Positions 49,006-60,148 of a DNA stretch of 64,000 nucleotides are shown piece after piece (the stretch's first letter is position 1; each line of letters begins with the position of its first letter). The position numbers were made by a program, and so were the translations under genes. The notes under the pieces are model-generated. The model was not told where the DNA came from, did not search any database, and saw only the letters and a program-made list of their open reading frames with translations. Location: NCBI GenBank assembly GCA_027943335.1, contig BSBK01009263.1:124001-188000 (forward strand). The letters run 5' to 3'. The DNA comes from Chamaecyparis obtusa. Lineage: Eukaryota; Streptophyta; Pinopsida; Cupressales; Cupressaceae.

Positions 49006-50530
49006 GCACTGTACAATGTACGGATGTGAAAGGGAGGGAAGACCAGTGTGGAAGTTAGAGTATTTATATCTTATGCTTTGAGAGTTTATTTGGTAGATTC
49101 AAGACACCTTATATCAAAGTTATTCCTTTTTCTTATCTGTTGTTCTGTCAAACCCTCATTTTTTGGGTTATTGCATTCAAATGGCCTTAACTTGCAAATA
49201 AACCATAGGATATCCTCTATTCTTTGTAAAATGCAAGTTAAGGGGGTTTATTTTCATATTTTAAAAGCTTTGGAACAGGATACTAAGCCAGAGAATTTCA
49301 AGAGCAAGCCCTAGGTCAAGAATCTCAATGTTCTTGACTAGGAGTTGATGGATTATGCAAGATCAGAGGGTAGCGGCAAGTAAAGGACCTCAAACCTTGT
49401 TGAATCTAGATCTTTAGAGCATGGTGGACATCTTCAAACTCTGATCTTGGTTTCATGCACCCATTTTCAATGCCTTGTTTTGGAACCCACACCCAAAGGC
49501 ATGCATTAGGTCTGCGGACTCAATAAGGACATTGATATGCTGGAGTGGAGTCAGGGTCTGGGAGTTGGAGGATTGTTAGAACATCAAAAAGGGTACTCAA
49601 AAAACATATAAGTTCATAAGGTCCTTTGTCAAATTGAAGAGTTATTGCTGCAGAACAGGTTTTGGAGACCTACTAGAGTCACTAGGTCTATTTGGACCCG
49701 TTTGGACCACGACACACAGTAGCATCTACAGAGAAGAAGTTTGGTATGCAATGGTCTTGAAACCTCCTGAGAAATTCTTGGTATGCATTTGTGTGGTGCA
49801 AAAGCTTCGTTGAAAGAGAAAAAGAAGAAAAGAATAGAAATGATTTTTTTTCTTTTTATGTCATATACTGTAACCAGCTACTTATAACTTGCAAAAATTA
49901 TTATAACCATTTGAAATTGAAACTTAGTTTAATGTGAAACTGAGAACTGCTTTATTAGAGCTTTCTATGATTTAGATTCAGACATCAAGAACATTGTTTG
50001 CCTAATATTGTGATTAATGTTTATTTATTAATATCTCATACTGACAAACAATTGATAATTGTAGGGAAAACGTCATTGGGGGTCTTTGAGGATCCACCAG
50101 AAGCCAAGGAGAAAATGTATTCAAATGCTAAAGATGGTGTAACAGTCCTTACAGCTGTTGAACCTTGCTGTGTAGATCATCTCTGATTCTCCAAGTTCAA
50201 CAGTACTGTGGTATTCCTTTGGATACTTCTAATGGTAAATTTCAGACATCAAGTTCTTTTCGTATGAAACTACTACATTTGTAATCTGTAGTTTTAAACT
50301 TTTAGTTTATAAATGTTCATCAGCTTTAGTTCGTATGCTGCCATTTCAAGTATGATTAATGAAGTTACCTTTATCACAGGATGAAAGTGAGCAGTCAGCA
50401 TACTGGTACGGAGCTGGCAGCATTGATACGGTGACTAGGGCATCGTTTAATGGTGGTATTGTGTTTTCCCATATTTAGGGCATCGGCCTTTTGAAGCATT
50501 GCCTTCATCTTTCTTAAGTCTGAGTTTTAA
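49006..50530. other. Unassigned segment of the right arm
   Basis: No subterminal repeats except a short GACACACAGTAGCATCTACA piece near 49708. A plus-strand stretch at about 50062-50185 reads GKTSLGVFEDPPEAKEKMYS and has an exon-like look; I do not recognise it. Possibly captured host DNA. Confidence 0.35.
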
Positions 50531-52800
50531 GTTTGTTTATCTCTCTTGGCACTGTTGAAAATACAAATGACAACGTTCTTGTTTGTTTTGCCCTTATATC
50601 CCAATGTGATTTCACGGAGGGTTACGGCGCTGTTGAAAACACAAATGAAAACACAAATCCCTTGTGTAATTTCCACTTGAAGGAGGACAGTCACTGTAAA
50701 GACAACATGATAATGTACACTTACAGTGAGTGTACATTATCATGTTGTCTTTAGAGTGACTATCCTCATTTGTTGAAGAAGAAAAGCATTAATGTGGCTG
50801 AATAGCAATACATTCAAGTGGCAATCACACAAGGGACAGTCACTGTGAGATGTCCTCATTTGTGACTATCCTTACAGTGAGTGTACATTATCATGTTGTC
50901 TTTAGAGTGACTGTCCTCATTTGTTGAAGAAGAAAAGCATTAATGTGGTTCAATAGAAATACATTCAAGTGGCAATTACACAAGGGACAATCGATCACTG
51001 TGAGATGTCCTCATGTGTGACTATCCTTGTCACAAATGAGGACATCTCACAATGACTGTCCCTTCTGTAATTGCCACTTGAATGAGGATAGTCACTGTAA
51101 AGACAACATGATAATGTACACATACAATGAGTGTACATTATCATGTTGTCTTTACAGTGGCTGCCCTCATGTTGTATATTCTTCTCTGTAGATGCTACTA
51201 TGTGCTAGGGAACTTCTTAGAACTGTTGGTATATTCTTACAACTTGTTACACCTGGGATATTCTTCTCTGTAGATGCTACTGTGTGCTGTGGTCCAAACG
51301 GGCCCATAAATGTTGTTGAATAGCAATACATTCAAGTGGCAATTACACAAGGGACAGTCACTGTGAGATGTCCTCATGTGTGACTGTCCTTGTCACAAAT
51401 GAGGACATCTCATAGTGACTGTCCCATTGTGTAATTGCCACTTGAATGAGGATAGTCACTATAAAGACAACATGATAATGTACACAAGTACCGTGAAGGT
51501 AGTTGCAAGTTAGGGCTGTTTCATTGCATACCCGAAACAATGAAGATGTTACGGTCCACAAAACGTTTGTGCTTGAAAGATGAACAAATAAAATTAAACT
51601 TCTAAATAACCAAAGCCGCTAACAATAAATTCAACACAGATATGTCCTCATTTCTGGGTATTTTAGCTCTGTAACAGTTGAATACCAGATTACATAATAA
51701 TGACAAAAGAAAAATAAACCCAACGTACTCAGAAATTGTAGCTGTGATTTTGCGGAGGGAATCTCTCTCGGCACTGTTGAAAATACAAATGACAACGTTT
51801 CTCTACATTATCATGTTGCCTTTACAGTGACTTCCCTTGTGTAATTGCCACTTGAAGGAGGACAGTCACTGTAAAGACAACATGATAATGTACACTTACA
51901 GTGAGTGTACATTATCATGTTGTCTTTAGAGTGACTATCCTCATTTGTTGAAGAAGAAAAGCATTAATGTGGCTGAATAGCAATACATTCAAGTGGCAAT
52001 CACACAAGGGACAGTCACTATGAGATGTCCTCATTTGTGACTGTCCTTACAGTGAGTGTACATTATCATGTTGTCTTTAGAGTGACTGTCCTCATTTGTT
52101 GAAGAAGAAAAGCATTAATGTGGTTCAATAGCAATACATTCAAGTGGCAATTACACAAGGGACAATCGATCACTGTGAGATGTCCTCATGTGTGACTATC
52201 CTTGTCACAAATGAGGACATCTCACAATGACTGTCCCTTCTGTAATTACCACTTGAATGAGGACAGTCACTGTAAAGACAACATGATAATGTACACATAC
52301 AATGAGTGTACATTATCATGTTGTCTTTACAGTGGCTGCCCTCATGTTGTATATTCTTCTCTGTAGATGCTACTATGTGCTAGGGAACTTCTTACAACTG
52401 TTGGTATATTCTTACAACTTGTTACACCTGGGATATTCTTCTCTGTAGATGCTATTGTGTGCCATGGTCCAAACAGGCCCATAAATGTGGTTGAATAGCA
52501 ATACATTCAAGTGGCAATTACACAAGGGACAGTCACTGTGAGATGTCCTCATGTGTGACTGTCCTTGTCACAAATGAGGACATCTCATAGTGACTGTCCC
52601 TTGTGTAATTGCCACTTGAAGGAAAAAAGCATTAATGTGGTTCAATAGTAATGTATTCAAGCAGCAATTACACAAGGGATAATCACTTTGAGATTTCCTC
52701 ATTTGTGACTATCCTTACAGTGAGTGTACATTATCATGTTGTCTTTACAGTGACTGTCCTCATTTGTTGAAGGAAAAAAGCATTAATGTGGTTCAATAGT
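50531..52800. repeat. Right-arm subterminal repeat array, block 1
   Basis: The left-arm units recur here in inverted orientation: GTTGAAGAAGAAAAGCATTA, CATTCAAGTGGCAATTACAC, GGACAGTCACTGTGAGATGT and GTACATTATCATGTTGTCTT. About 50690-51170 and 51880-52370 are near-copies of each other, a ~1.2-kb repeated block that includes the inverted long repeat at 51520-51765. Confidence 0.9.
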
Positions 52801-54959
52801 GATGCAGAGTAGGCAAGGCTTTTAGAATATACAAATATACATCCTTAAATCTCATTCCACCAAGGAAGAAGGAATTCCAATGGTTGAAACGTGAGTTAAG
52901 GTCTTTACATCAGTCAAACCCTGAAAATGAGGGTTTGTAAACAATGCACAGAAAATTTGAAATAACTTAGATATAAAACAAAAAGAATCAATCAAACCAA
53001 CTTCCAAAGCATCAGATGTCACTATTACAACTTCCAGGAAAATTTTATCATCCAACCACCATCCGTACAGCCGTACAGAGTTCATTTTTCACCAGAAATG
53101 CACTAAAACAGGGTTATTTTTATTTTTTATGAAAGCAAAATGATTACAATACTGGTTCTCTGTCTGTCTTCGACCATTTGAAGCCTAAAATAGGCTCTCC
53201 AAATGTTGGTTCAACCATCTAGGTGGTTAGAATAGTTTATCCAACAAATGTCAACTTTGCTAAGCAACTTTTAAAGTTGCATTACAACTTTGCAAACAAC
53301 TTTTCCGAGAAGGTTAAAAATGTGTTGTGAAACTTTAGGAACCTTATTAAAGTTATTTTGGACCTTCAAACTTCTTAACAACATCTAAAAGACACCTAAT
53401 AAACACTTACTATGCTCATTTCATCCAAGGACTCAAAAGATGCCCAAGGTTTATAAGTCACCAAGGGGTCTTGTGTCCAACAAGTGGATGTTTATAAGGA
53501 GATAAAATCAATCCTTAATATTTATTACAAACCAAGAAAACATCTAAAACTCCTATTCTAATTTATTGTCATTCAAAAAGACTCTGATTTGTCATTCAAA
53601 AAGACTCTAATTTGTCAATCAAAAGGACCTTTCACCAGTCAATCCTTCAAAGCTCCAAGGTGAAAATCTTATGTTCCAATTAATAGGATTTGACTCCTTG
53701 GCTTCATGGCAACTTCCTTCAATCATGGTGTCTTTGGCTTGCATTAGGGATGCCCCTGCATCAAATAGCAATGCATTCAAGTGGTAATTACACAAGGGAT
53801 AGTACATGCCCATTAAAGTTGGTGTTTTGTTATCCAGCATGACAATGGAGACAACATACTCTGTGTCAATTTTACTGATCAAATTTCCCTCCACCAGGCA
53901 AAGCAACAATCTGGGTATGATAAGGTGAAATTTTGTAGTCCTTTTGGGTATGATAACAGTTCCAGTTTCCAATAAGATGGTTCATTTTTATAATCTAGCT
54001 TTAATTTCTCTTGTGAAAATCTTTTTTTCATTTTATGGGTGGTAAAATATAATTATTATGCTAGAGGTGTGTACTTATGGATGATAATGAAACAAAATGA
54101 TAAGATTTAAGACTCTTGTTTTTTTTTTAAATAGCAATTTAAGTTTCCTTCTATTATAAATTACTGTTTTTCTATTTTTTAATGTATCAATTTTATTTAT
54201 GAAATATAAATATATTAATAATGTTTTAGTGTTTTTAGGATTAGTTTATATCAATTCTATGTATCATCATTCGTCATTCAATTGTCAGTATTATTAATTT
54301 AGACTGTGCAATTGTAGAACTACTCGAATATGGGTTGGATGGATACTCAAGCAGGGGAACCCTCCTCAAATATCTCAAGTAGTGAACTTGGAAAAATGTG
54401 TCCTGAAGGAACCCTTTCCATCAGAGAGATAAAAGTACAAACAAGTAAAAGAAGCAGGCTCTGCAAATATGTTTTTGAGAAGAAAAATGATAGATTATTC
54501 GAGTATGGTTCATGAGGTATATCTAAAAAGACATTTTTTTTCTTATTATAATAAAAGAGGAAGTTGTGAATGTCAAAGTTGAGTGAAACAAAAATTATTT
54601 TCATCAAATTTTGTTAGGCTTGCTTTTGGGAATAGTTTCTTACAATATTGCTATTAAGATTTTTATTGTGTAGTTTTTAGATTAGGTTTATAAAATTATA
54701 TTTCATGAGTAGTGATTCATATTAATCAATTAATGATACTTTTGGAAGGTATTTTCAATGTGTCAAATTTTGATATTTTTACAAGAATTAGATTGTGTAA
54801 TTTTTTTAATTAAAGTCATTGACTCATATTTCATAAATAATAGTTCTCATGAATCCATCTCTTATAAGATTGAATAGTCTATTTAGGAAGTATTTCTGAT
54901 AGTATGTCAAATTATGATATTACTATTACCATTAGATTGCATGGCCTTGAAGTCAACCT
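52801..54959. other. Non-array segment inside the right arm (origin unknown)
   Basis: About 2.1 kb lacking the array except one short unit at 53765-53805 (GCATTCAAGTGGTAATTACA). Minus-strand frames at 52852-53085 and 53619-53972 and a plus-strand frame at 54330-54515 are open but unrecognised; the second runs through the array unit, so part of it is not a real protein. Possibly captured or inserted DNA. Confidence 0.4.
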
Positions 54960-56290
54960 CGTTGACCCATATTCTTCTCTGTAGATGCTACTATGTGCTA
55001 GGGAACTTCTTAGAACTGTTGGTATATTCTTACAACTTGTTACACCTGGGATATTCTTCTCTGTAGATGCTACTATGTGCCGCGGTCCAAACGGGCCCAT
55101 AAATGTGGTTGAATAGCAATACATTCAAGTGGCAATTACACAAGGGACAGTCACTGTGAGATGTCCTCATGTGTGACTGTCCTCGTCACGAATGAGGACA
55201 TCTCACAGTGACTGTCCCTTGTGTAATTTCCACTTGAATGAGGACAGTCACTGTAAAGACAACATGATAATGTACACATACAATGAGTGTACATTATCAT
55301 GTTGTCTTTACAGTGGCTACCATCATGTTGTATATTCTTCTCTGTAGATGCTACTATTTTCTAGGGAACTTCTTAGAACTGTTGGTATATTCTTACAACT
55401 TGTTACACCTGGGATATTCTTCTCTGTAGATGCTACTATGTGCTGTGGTCCAAATGGGCCCATAAATGTGGTTGAATAGCAATACATTCAAGTGGCAATT
55501 ACACAAGGGACAGTCACTATGAGATGTCCTCATGTGTGACTATCCTTGTCACAAATGAGGACATCTCACAGTGACTGTCCCATTGTGTAATTGCCACTTG
55601 AATGAGGACAGTCGCTGTAAAGACAACATGATAATGTACACAAGTACCGTGAAGGTAGTTGCAAGTTAGGGCTGTTTCATTGCATACCCGAAACAATGAA
55701 GATGTTACGGTCCACAAAATGTTTGTGCTTGAAAGATGAACAAATAAAATTAAACTTCTAAATAACCAAAGCCGCTAACAATAAATTCAACACAGATATG
55801 TCCTCATTTCTGGGTATTTTAGCTCTGTAACAGCTGAATACCAGATTACATAATAATGACAAAAGAAAAATAAACCCAACGTACTCAAAAATTGTAGCTA
55901 TGATTTCGTGGAGGGAATCTCTCTCGGCACTGTTGAAAATATAAATGACAACGTTTCTCTACATTATCATGTTGCCTTTACAATGACTGTCCCTTGTGTA
56001 ATTGCCACTTGAAGGAGGACAGTCACTATAAAGACAACATGATAATGTACACTTACAGCCCGTGTACATTATCGTGTTGTCTTTAGAGTGACTATCCTCA
56101 TTTGTTGAAGAAGAAAATCATTAATGTGGCTGAATAGCAATACATTCAAGTGGAAATTACACAAGGGATAGTCACTGTGAGATGTCCTCATTTGTGACTA
56201 TCCTTACAGTGAGTGTACATTATCATGTTGTCTTTATAGTGACTGTCCTCATTTGTTGAAGGAAAAAAGCATTAATGTGGTTCATTAGCA
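54960..56290. repeat. Right-arm subterminal repeat array, block 2
   Basis: Another copy of the right-arm unit series: two GTAGATGCTACTATGTGC segments (54965-55105, 55325-55465), the palindromic GACAGTCACTGTGAG units, the inverted long repeat (55665-55910) and the start of the GTTGAAGGAAAAAAGC unit. It parallels 51165-52290. Confidence 0.9.
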
Positions 56291-56295
56291 ATGTA

Positions 56296-56545
56296 TTCCC
56301 AGCATCTGTACCTGCATCTCTCTTATATACTACAAGTTGCTTGCCATCAGAAATTGTAGTTCCCTCACGTGACATTGATGGTGAAGTGTTCTTTTCAAAA
56401 CCATCATCTATGGTTACCAATGCTCCTGTTTTAGGCAATAAGTTTGTTGCATTCCATGAGCCATTGGTCAAGTTTCTTCTACGAGCTTCTGATGCCTCAA
56501 AATCTAAGCAGCGCCTACGCATGCCTCATTGTGGTTGATTATCAT
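56296..56545 (-). pseudogene. CPP/TSO1-like (CXC protein) fragment within CACTA-1
   Basis: The minus strand reads GMRRRCLDFEASEARRRN, followed by a Ser/Thr-rich segment (NLLPKTGALVTIDDG). The RRRCLDFE core is characteristic of the region N-terminal to the CXC domains in plant CPP (tesmin/TSO1-like) transcription factors. A TGA lies two codons before the Met, and the CXC domains are absent. Array repeats abut it on the left and resume near 56770. It is most simply a host-gene piece taken up by the transposon. The family call rests on the short motif. Confidence 0.5.
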
Positions 56546-56769
56546 TCTGTACATGAATTATAATGAGTAATCAGTTTTAGGCCTTGGAATCTTGTATGTA
56601 ACATGCACAGGCATTTCATGGCTAAATGAATCTATTTTAAAAGCATCAACTTTTCTTACATGATGCTGGATACATAAGTAGAACAAGCGTATATCAAATT
56701 GGAAGCAATCAAAACTCCACAATGACATATTATTTAGAGAACTCTTCAGTTTAAGTAATAATGCATATA
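56546..56769. other. Flank of the CPP-like fragment
   Basis: Non-array sequence contiguous with the CPP-like fragment, probably intron or adjacent host sequence brought along with it; no coding frame seen. Confidence 0.35.
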
Positions 56770-57123
56770 TTGACACTGTAAAGACAACATGATAATGTAC
56801 ACTCACTGTAAGGAGAGTCACAAATGAGGACATCTCACAGTGACTGTCCCTAGTGTAATTGCCACTTGAATGTATTGCTATTCAGCCACATTAATGATTT
56901 TCTTCTTCAACAAATGAGGATAGTCACTGTAAAGACAACATGATAATGCAATACATTCAAGTGGCAATTACACTAGGGACAGTCACTGTGAGATGTCCTC
57001 ATTTGTGACTCTCCTTACAGTGAGTGTACATTATCATGTTGTCTTTACAGTGGCTCTCCTCATTTGTTGAAAGAAAAAAGCATTAATGTGGTTCATTAGC
57101 AATGTATTAAATAATTTTATTTT

Positions 57124-57420
57124 TTTTAATCCACCCACGGGCATCGCAATTGCGATGGGAACCCGTCGTAATGCGATGCAGGTGCCCGTCGCAATTGCTT
57201 GGGAGGCCCATCGTGATTGCAACGGCCCTCCAAAGCCATGCGACGGGGGGGCGACGCCCATGCCGCTAACAAATCTTAGCCACATTGCGACGGGCTATGT
57301 GTCGCAATTGCGACGGCTACCCATAGACGTCGCAATTTGCGACTAAAAAATAGCGACGTCTATGGGTGTTGCTATTGCGACACATAGCCATCGCAATTGC
57401 GACACATAGCCATCACAAAA
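57124..57420. promoter_or_regulatory. Inner GCGAC-rich subterminal region, right end
   Basis: Dense GCGAC/GTCGC motifs (GCATCGCAATTGCGATGG, GACGTCGCAATTTGCGAC, TAGCGACGTCTATGGGTG, GCAATTGCGACACATAGCC), many in inverted pairs. Likely TnpA-type binding sites by analogy with other CACTA elements. Confidence 0.6.
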
Positions 57421-57616
57421 TGCCCCCAAGTGGCTGAATAGCAATACATTCAAGTGGCAATTACACTAGGGACAGTCACTGTGAGATGTCCTCATTTGTG
57501 ACTCTCCTTACAGTGAGTGTACATTATCATGTTGTCTTTATAGTGGCTCTCCTCATTTGTTGAAAGAAAAAAGCATTAATGTGGTTCATTAGCAATGTAT
57601 TAAATAATTTTATTTT

Positions 57617-57916
57617 TTTTAATCCACCCACGGGCATCGCAATTGCGATGGGAACCCATCGTAATGCGATGCAGGCGCCCGTCGTAATTGCTTGGGAGGC
57701 CCATCGTGATTGCAACGGCCCTCCAAAGCCATGCGACGGGGGGGCGACGCCCATGCCGCTAAAAAATCTTAGCCACATTGCGACGGGCTATGTGTCGCAA
57801 TTGCGACGGCTACCCATAGACGTCGCAATTTGCGACTAAAAAATAGCGACGTCTATGGGTGTTGCTATTGCGACACATAGCCATCGCAATTGCGACACAT
57901 AGCCATCACAAAATGC
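57617..57916. promoter_or_regulatory. Outer GCGAC-rich subterminal region, right end
   Basis: The second copy of the same motif cluster, next to the right terminal repeat; about five substitutions from the inner copy, several of them C/T or G/A. Confidence 0.6.
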
Positions 57917-57933
57917 CCCCAAATGTATTAGTG
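57917..57933 (-). repeat. CACTA-1 right terminal inverted repeat
   Basis: CCCCAAATGTATTAGTG, reverse complement of 32101-32117, followed by the CTG target duplication at 57934-57936. Confidence 0.97.
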
Positions 57934-57936
57934 CTG

Positions 57937-58432
57937 GTATGTAGGCCCTGTTCAGTGTTCAAGTTTCCCTCTCTTTTTTTGTTTGTATCAAATCCAACTC
58001 TGAAAATCCCTGTATCGTAACTGGTTGAGTACTCTAGGACCACTCTGGTGAAAAATACTATCCTGAAAGGACCTTCATGAGATTGTCTGCTATAGATTTT
58101 TGAACTATTAAGCTCAAAGTCCACTGATGGCATCAAAGGTTATTTTGTGAAGCTTACTTCACAAAATAAATATAGTATTAGGTCCTAAGGTTGTAATTTT
58201 GATATGGATGTTTTTTTGTTATGTTATATTTAGTAAAATCACTTCTTTCACTTTCAATGTTATTGTTTTACTTTAGGTGCAATAATTAGCACAAGCTTGG
58301 GATGAAAGGTAGATATTTTACGTTGAATTCTTATGTTGGTAGATAAAAACAATGATTGATAGTATTTAAAAAATGAAGAGATTAATTAGACATATGAGAG
58401 ATTTGATGGAAAATTATGTAGCTTTAAACCAA
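57937..58432. other. Host flank right of CACTA-1
   Basis: Continues the sequence ending at 32100 before the insertion. A minus-strand frame at 57950-58136 (VVLEYSTSYDTGIFRVGF) looks coding but is not recognised; the rest is AT-rich. It may be one more host-gene piece like those at 23-31 kb. Confidence 0.4.
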
Positions 58433-59400
58433 TGTGGAACAATAATCCTTACATGCAAGAAAACTCAAGAATGAGCCCTCACAAATCGATCCATAGCTCT
58501 CTATGCATGGAGTTGCAAGATTTGTAAAATTGCTCTCAACTAGAGCTATAAACTCATGACCTTGCTAGTCAACCATACAATGAGAGATTCACAATGAAAA
58601 CAAGGGCAAGAATGCCAATATCTCCAATGAAACCAAATGTATGCAATGTAATGCAAATCTATATGACAATGCAAGTTAATCTATTGCATAAAAGGAAATC
58701 TAAGCTAATATGCCATAATAATGCAGCTAAGAAAATAAATATGCAACTATAATGAAATGCAATAACAAGTCTTCAAAGCTTGGATGTAGAATGTCTTCAA
58801 AGAGCTCCAAATGACCTAGAAAACCTGAAGCATAATATTAGCATGAAAACTTAAGATATGAAAATGAAGAAGAGAGCTCTTATTTTATAGGAAGTGAAAA
58901 GGAATGGACCATTGTGATTAAGAGGCAAAAGACTTAATCAACGATGGAGAAAAAAAGAAGCTTGATCCTTGTGCATAAATATCCTCCAATGAGAAAATAG
59001 GAGTTGACTTTTGTGTCCATATGAGACAAAAAATACCTTTTCTCTTTTTATAAAATAAGAATAATACTTTATTTGTGCAACTTAGGATAAGAGAAAAAGT
59101 GAGAATTTTTTATTTAAATAAAAGGGGAGGAAATTCCTTTTAATTAAATAAAGACTTAAGATAAAGTGATCTTATTATTTAATTAAAAGAGATTTTGTTC
59201 TCTTAATTAAATAAGATTTTTATTTTTTTCTCTTTTAAATTAAATAAGGCTCAAACCTTAGGAAATATTGAATTGATTATGATTTGATCAAGGAAATTGA
59301 TATAATTGATATTGTTGATATTTAAAAATATTGATTCAGGGATTTGATAAATTGTAGAAATGGGGGCCCAAAGTCTAGGCGGCCATTTTAGGGTGCATCC
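58433..59400. mobile_element. R3: LTR-like sequence
   Basis: Starts TGTGGAACAATAATCCTTAC. Its first ~240 bases are the inverted partner of 1-243, so this is a dispersed repeat with a defined terminus. It continues as AT-rich DNA with TTAATTAAATAA words and meets the R2 Gag sequence near 59400, truncating it. No coding sequence. The right boundary is uncertain. Confidence 0.5.
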
Positions 59401-59412
59401 ACCTTTAGGTGA

Positions 59413-60118
59413 CTACTCTTGCTTAGGTGGTTCTTCTTCTTTATGTGCATCTTCATATTTATCAACTTCATCAGACTTCTTTTTATCTATACTTTCAGAT
59501 ACTTTTAGATTTGGTTTCTTGCTTTCTTCACTTGCTTTAGATGAGTTAAATCCTAGACCAATTTTATCATAAAATGGTTTTTGATAAGCCATTTGTTCAT
59601 CAATTTTCTCACTAGTTGAATATAGTCTTTCAAGTTGCTGCTTAGATTGAGTCAGTTCACCTTTCACAATTGTATTGTATTTTTCAAGTCCATCATACTG
59701 CAAATTGACTTTCTCAATTTCCAATGTCACTTTACCAAGTTTAGATTTTAGATCTTCATTATCAATCTTTATATTTTCATTCTTAGATTTCAGATTTCTT
59801 CATTCTTGCTATTTCCATCTTTCAGACTTAACTTGAGATTTTCTATCTTCAATTCATGTTTAAGGATCTCATTCTCTTTTTCTAGATTGTCATCACAATC
59901 TTCAATTTGAATTTCGGATTCCTTTTCTAATTTTAGATCTTCCATCTTGTTTCTTAGTTTATCAATGAGGTTCTTTGCATCATCATATTTTCCTTTTAGA
60001 GTGTCTCTTTCTTCAGTAAGCATATCAATCTGTTCAAGAGCTTCTTCAAGATTCTTCTGTAGCTGATCCATATCCATAGAGATCTTACTCAAGCTACTAG
60101 GCTTTCCTTGAATGATTC
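59413..60118 (-). pseudogene. R2 Gag, coiled-coil part
   Basis: Two minus-strand frames (60092-59790 and 59730-59413) belong to one protein split by a frameshift near 59790. Nearly the whole length is charged heptads (LEEALEQIDMLTEERDTLK, then KEDSEIQIED-like stretches), ending in the MAYQKPFYDKIGLGFN segment typical of plant Copia Gag-Pol between zinc knuckle and protease, and an acidic tail. It starts 43 bases from the R2 primer site. The protein is cut at 59413 by the R3 junction. The R1 Gag has the same layout. Confidence 0.65.
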
Positions 60119-60134
60119 TTTTCTGACTAACTAA

Positions 60135-60146
60135 GGTCTAATACCA
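60135..60146 (-). other. R2 primer-binding site
   Basis: Minus-strand TGGTATTAGACC, two bases off the usual initiator-Met primer site and two bases from the LTR. Confidence 0.75.
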
Positions 60147-60148
60147 AT

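Larger units (their letters stand above)
56951..57922. repeat. 493-bp tandem duplication of the right end
   Basis: 56951-57430 and 57444-57922 are near-identical, offset by 493 bases. Each holds an array unit followed by the GCGAC-rich terminal region. The inner copy ends at TGCCCCCAA, exactly where the true terminus would continue to ATGTATTAGTG, so it lacks the terminal bases. Confidence 0.93.
32101..57933 (+). mobile_element. CACTA-1: CACTA (En/Spm) transposon with both ends, 25,833 bp
   Basis: Left end CACTAATACATTTGGGG (32101-32117) is the exact reverse complement of the right end (57917-57933), and both ends are flanked by CTG (32098-32100, 57934-57936), the 3-bp target duplication of this superfamily. 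Inside are plus-strand genes for a TNP2-type transposase, a SET-domain protein and a TnpA-like protein (40.2-48.4 kb). Arms of about 8 and 9.5 kb are made of related repeats in opposite orientation plus inserted or captured sequence. Plant CACTA elements often carry two ORFs; the SET ORF is additional. The transposase has in-frame stops, so this copy probably cannot move without help in trans, but its ends and target duplication are unmutated. Confidence 0.96.

Noticed and set aside
49998..50186. 62-codon plus-strand ORF starting near GKTSLGVFEDPP as a P-loop protein
   Set aside because: GKTS alone is not a Walker A motif (no GxxxxGK), and nothing else supports a nucleotide-binding protein.
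57034..57839. Four overlapping ORFs of 83-86 codons on both strands
   Set aside because: They span GCGAC subterminal repeats and occur twice because of the 493-bp duplication; no codon structure or known domain.
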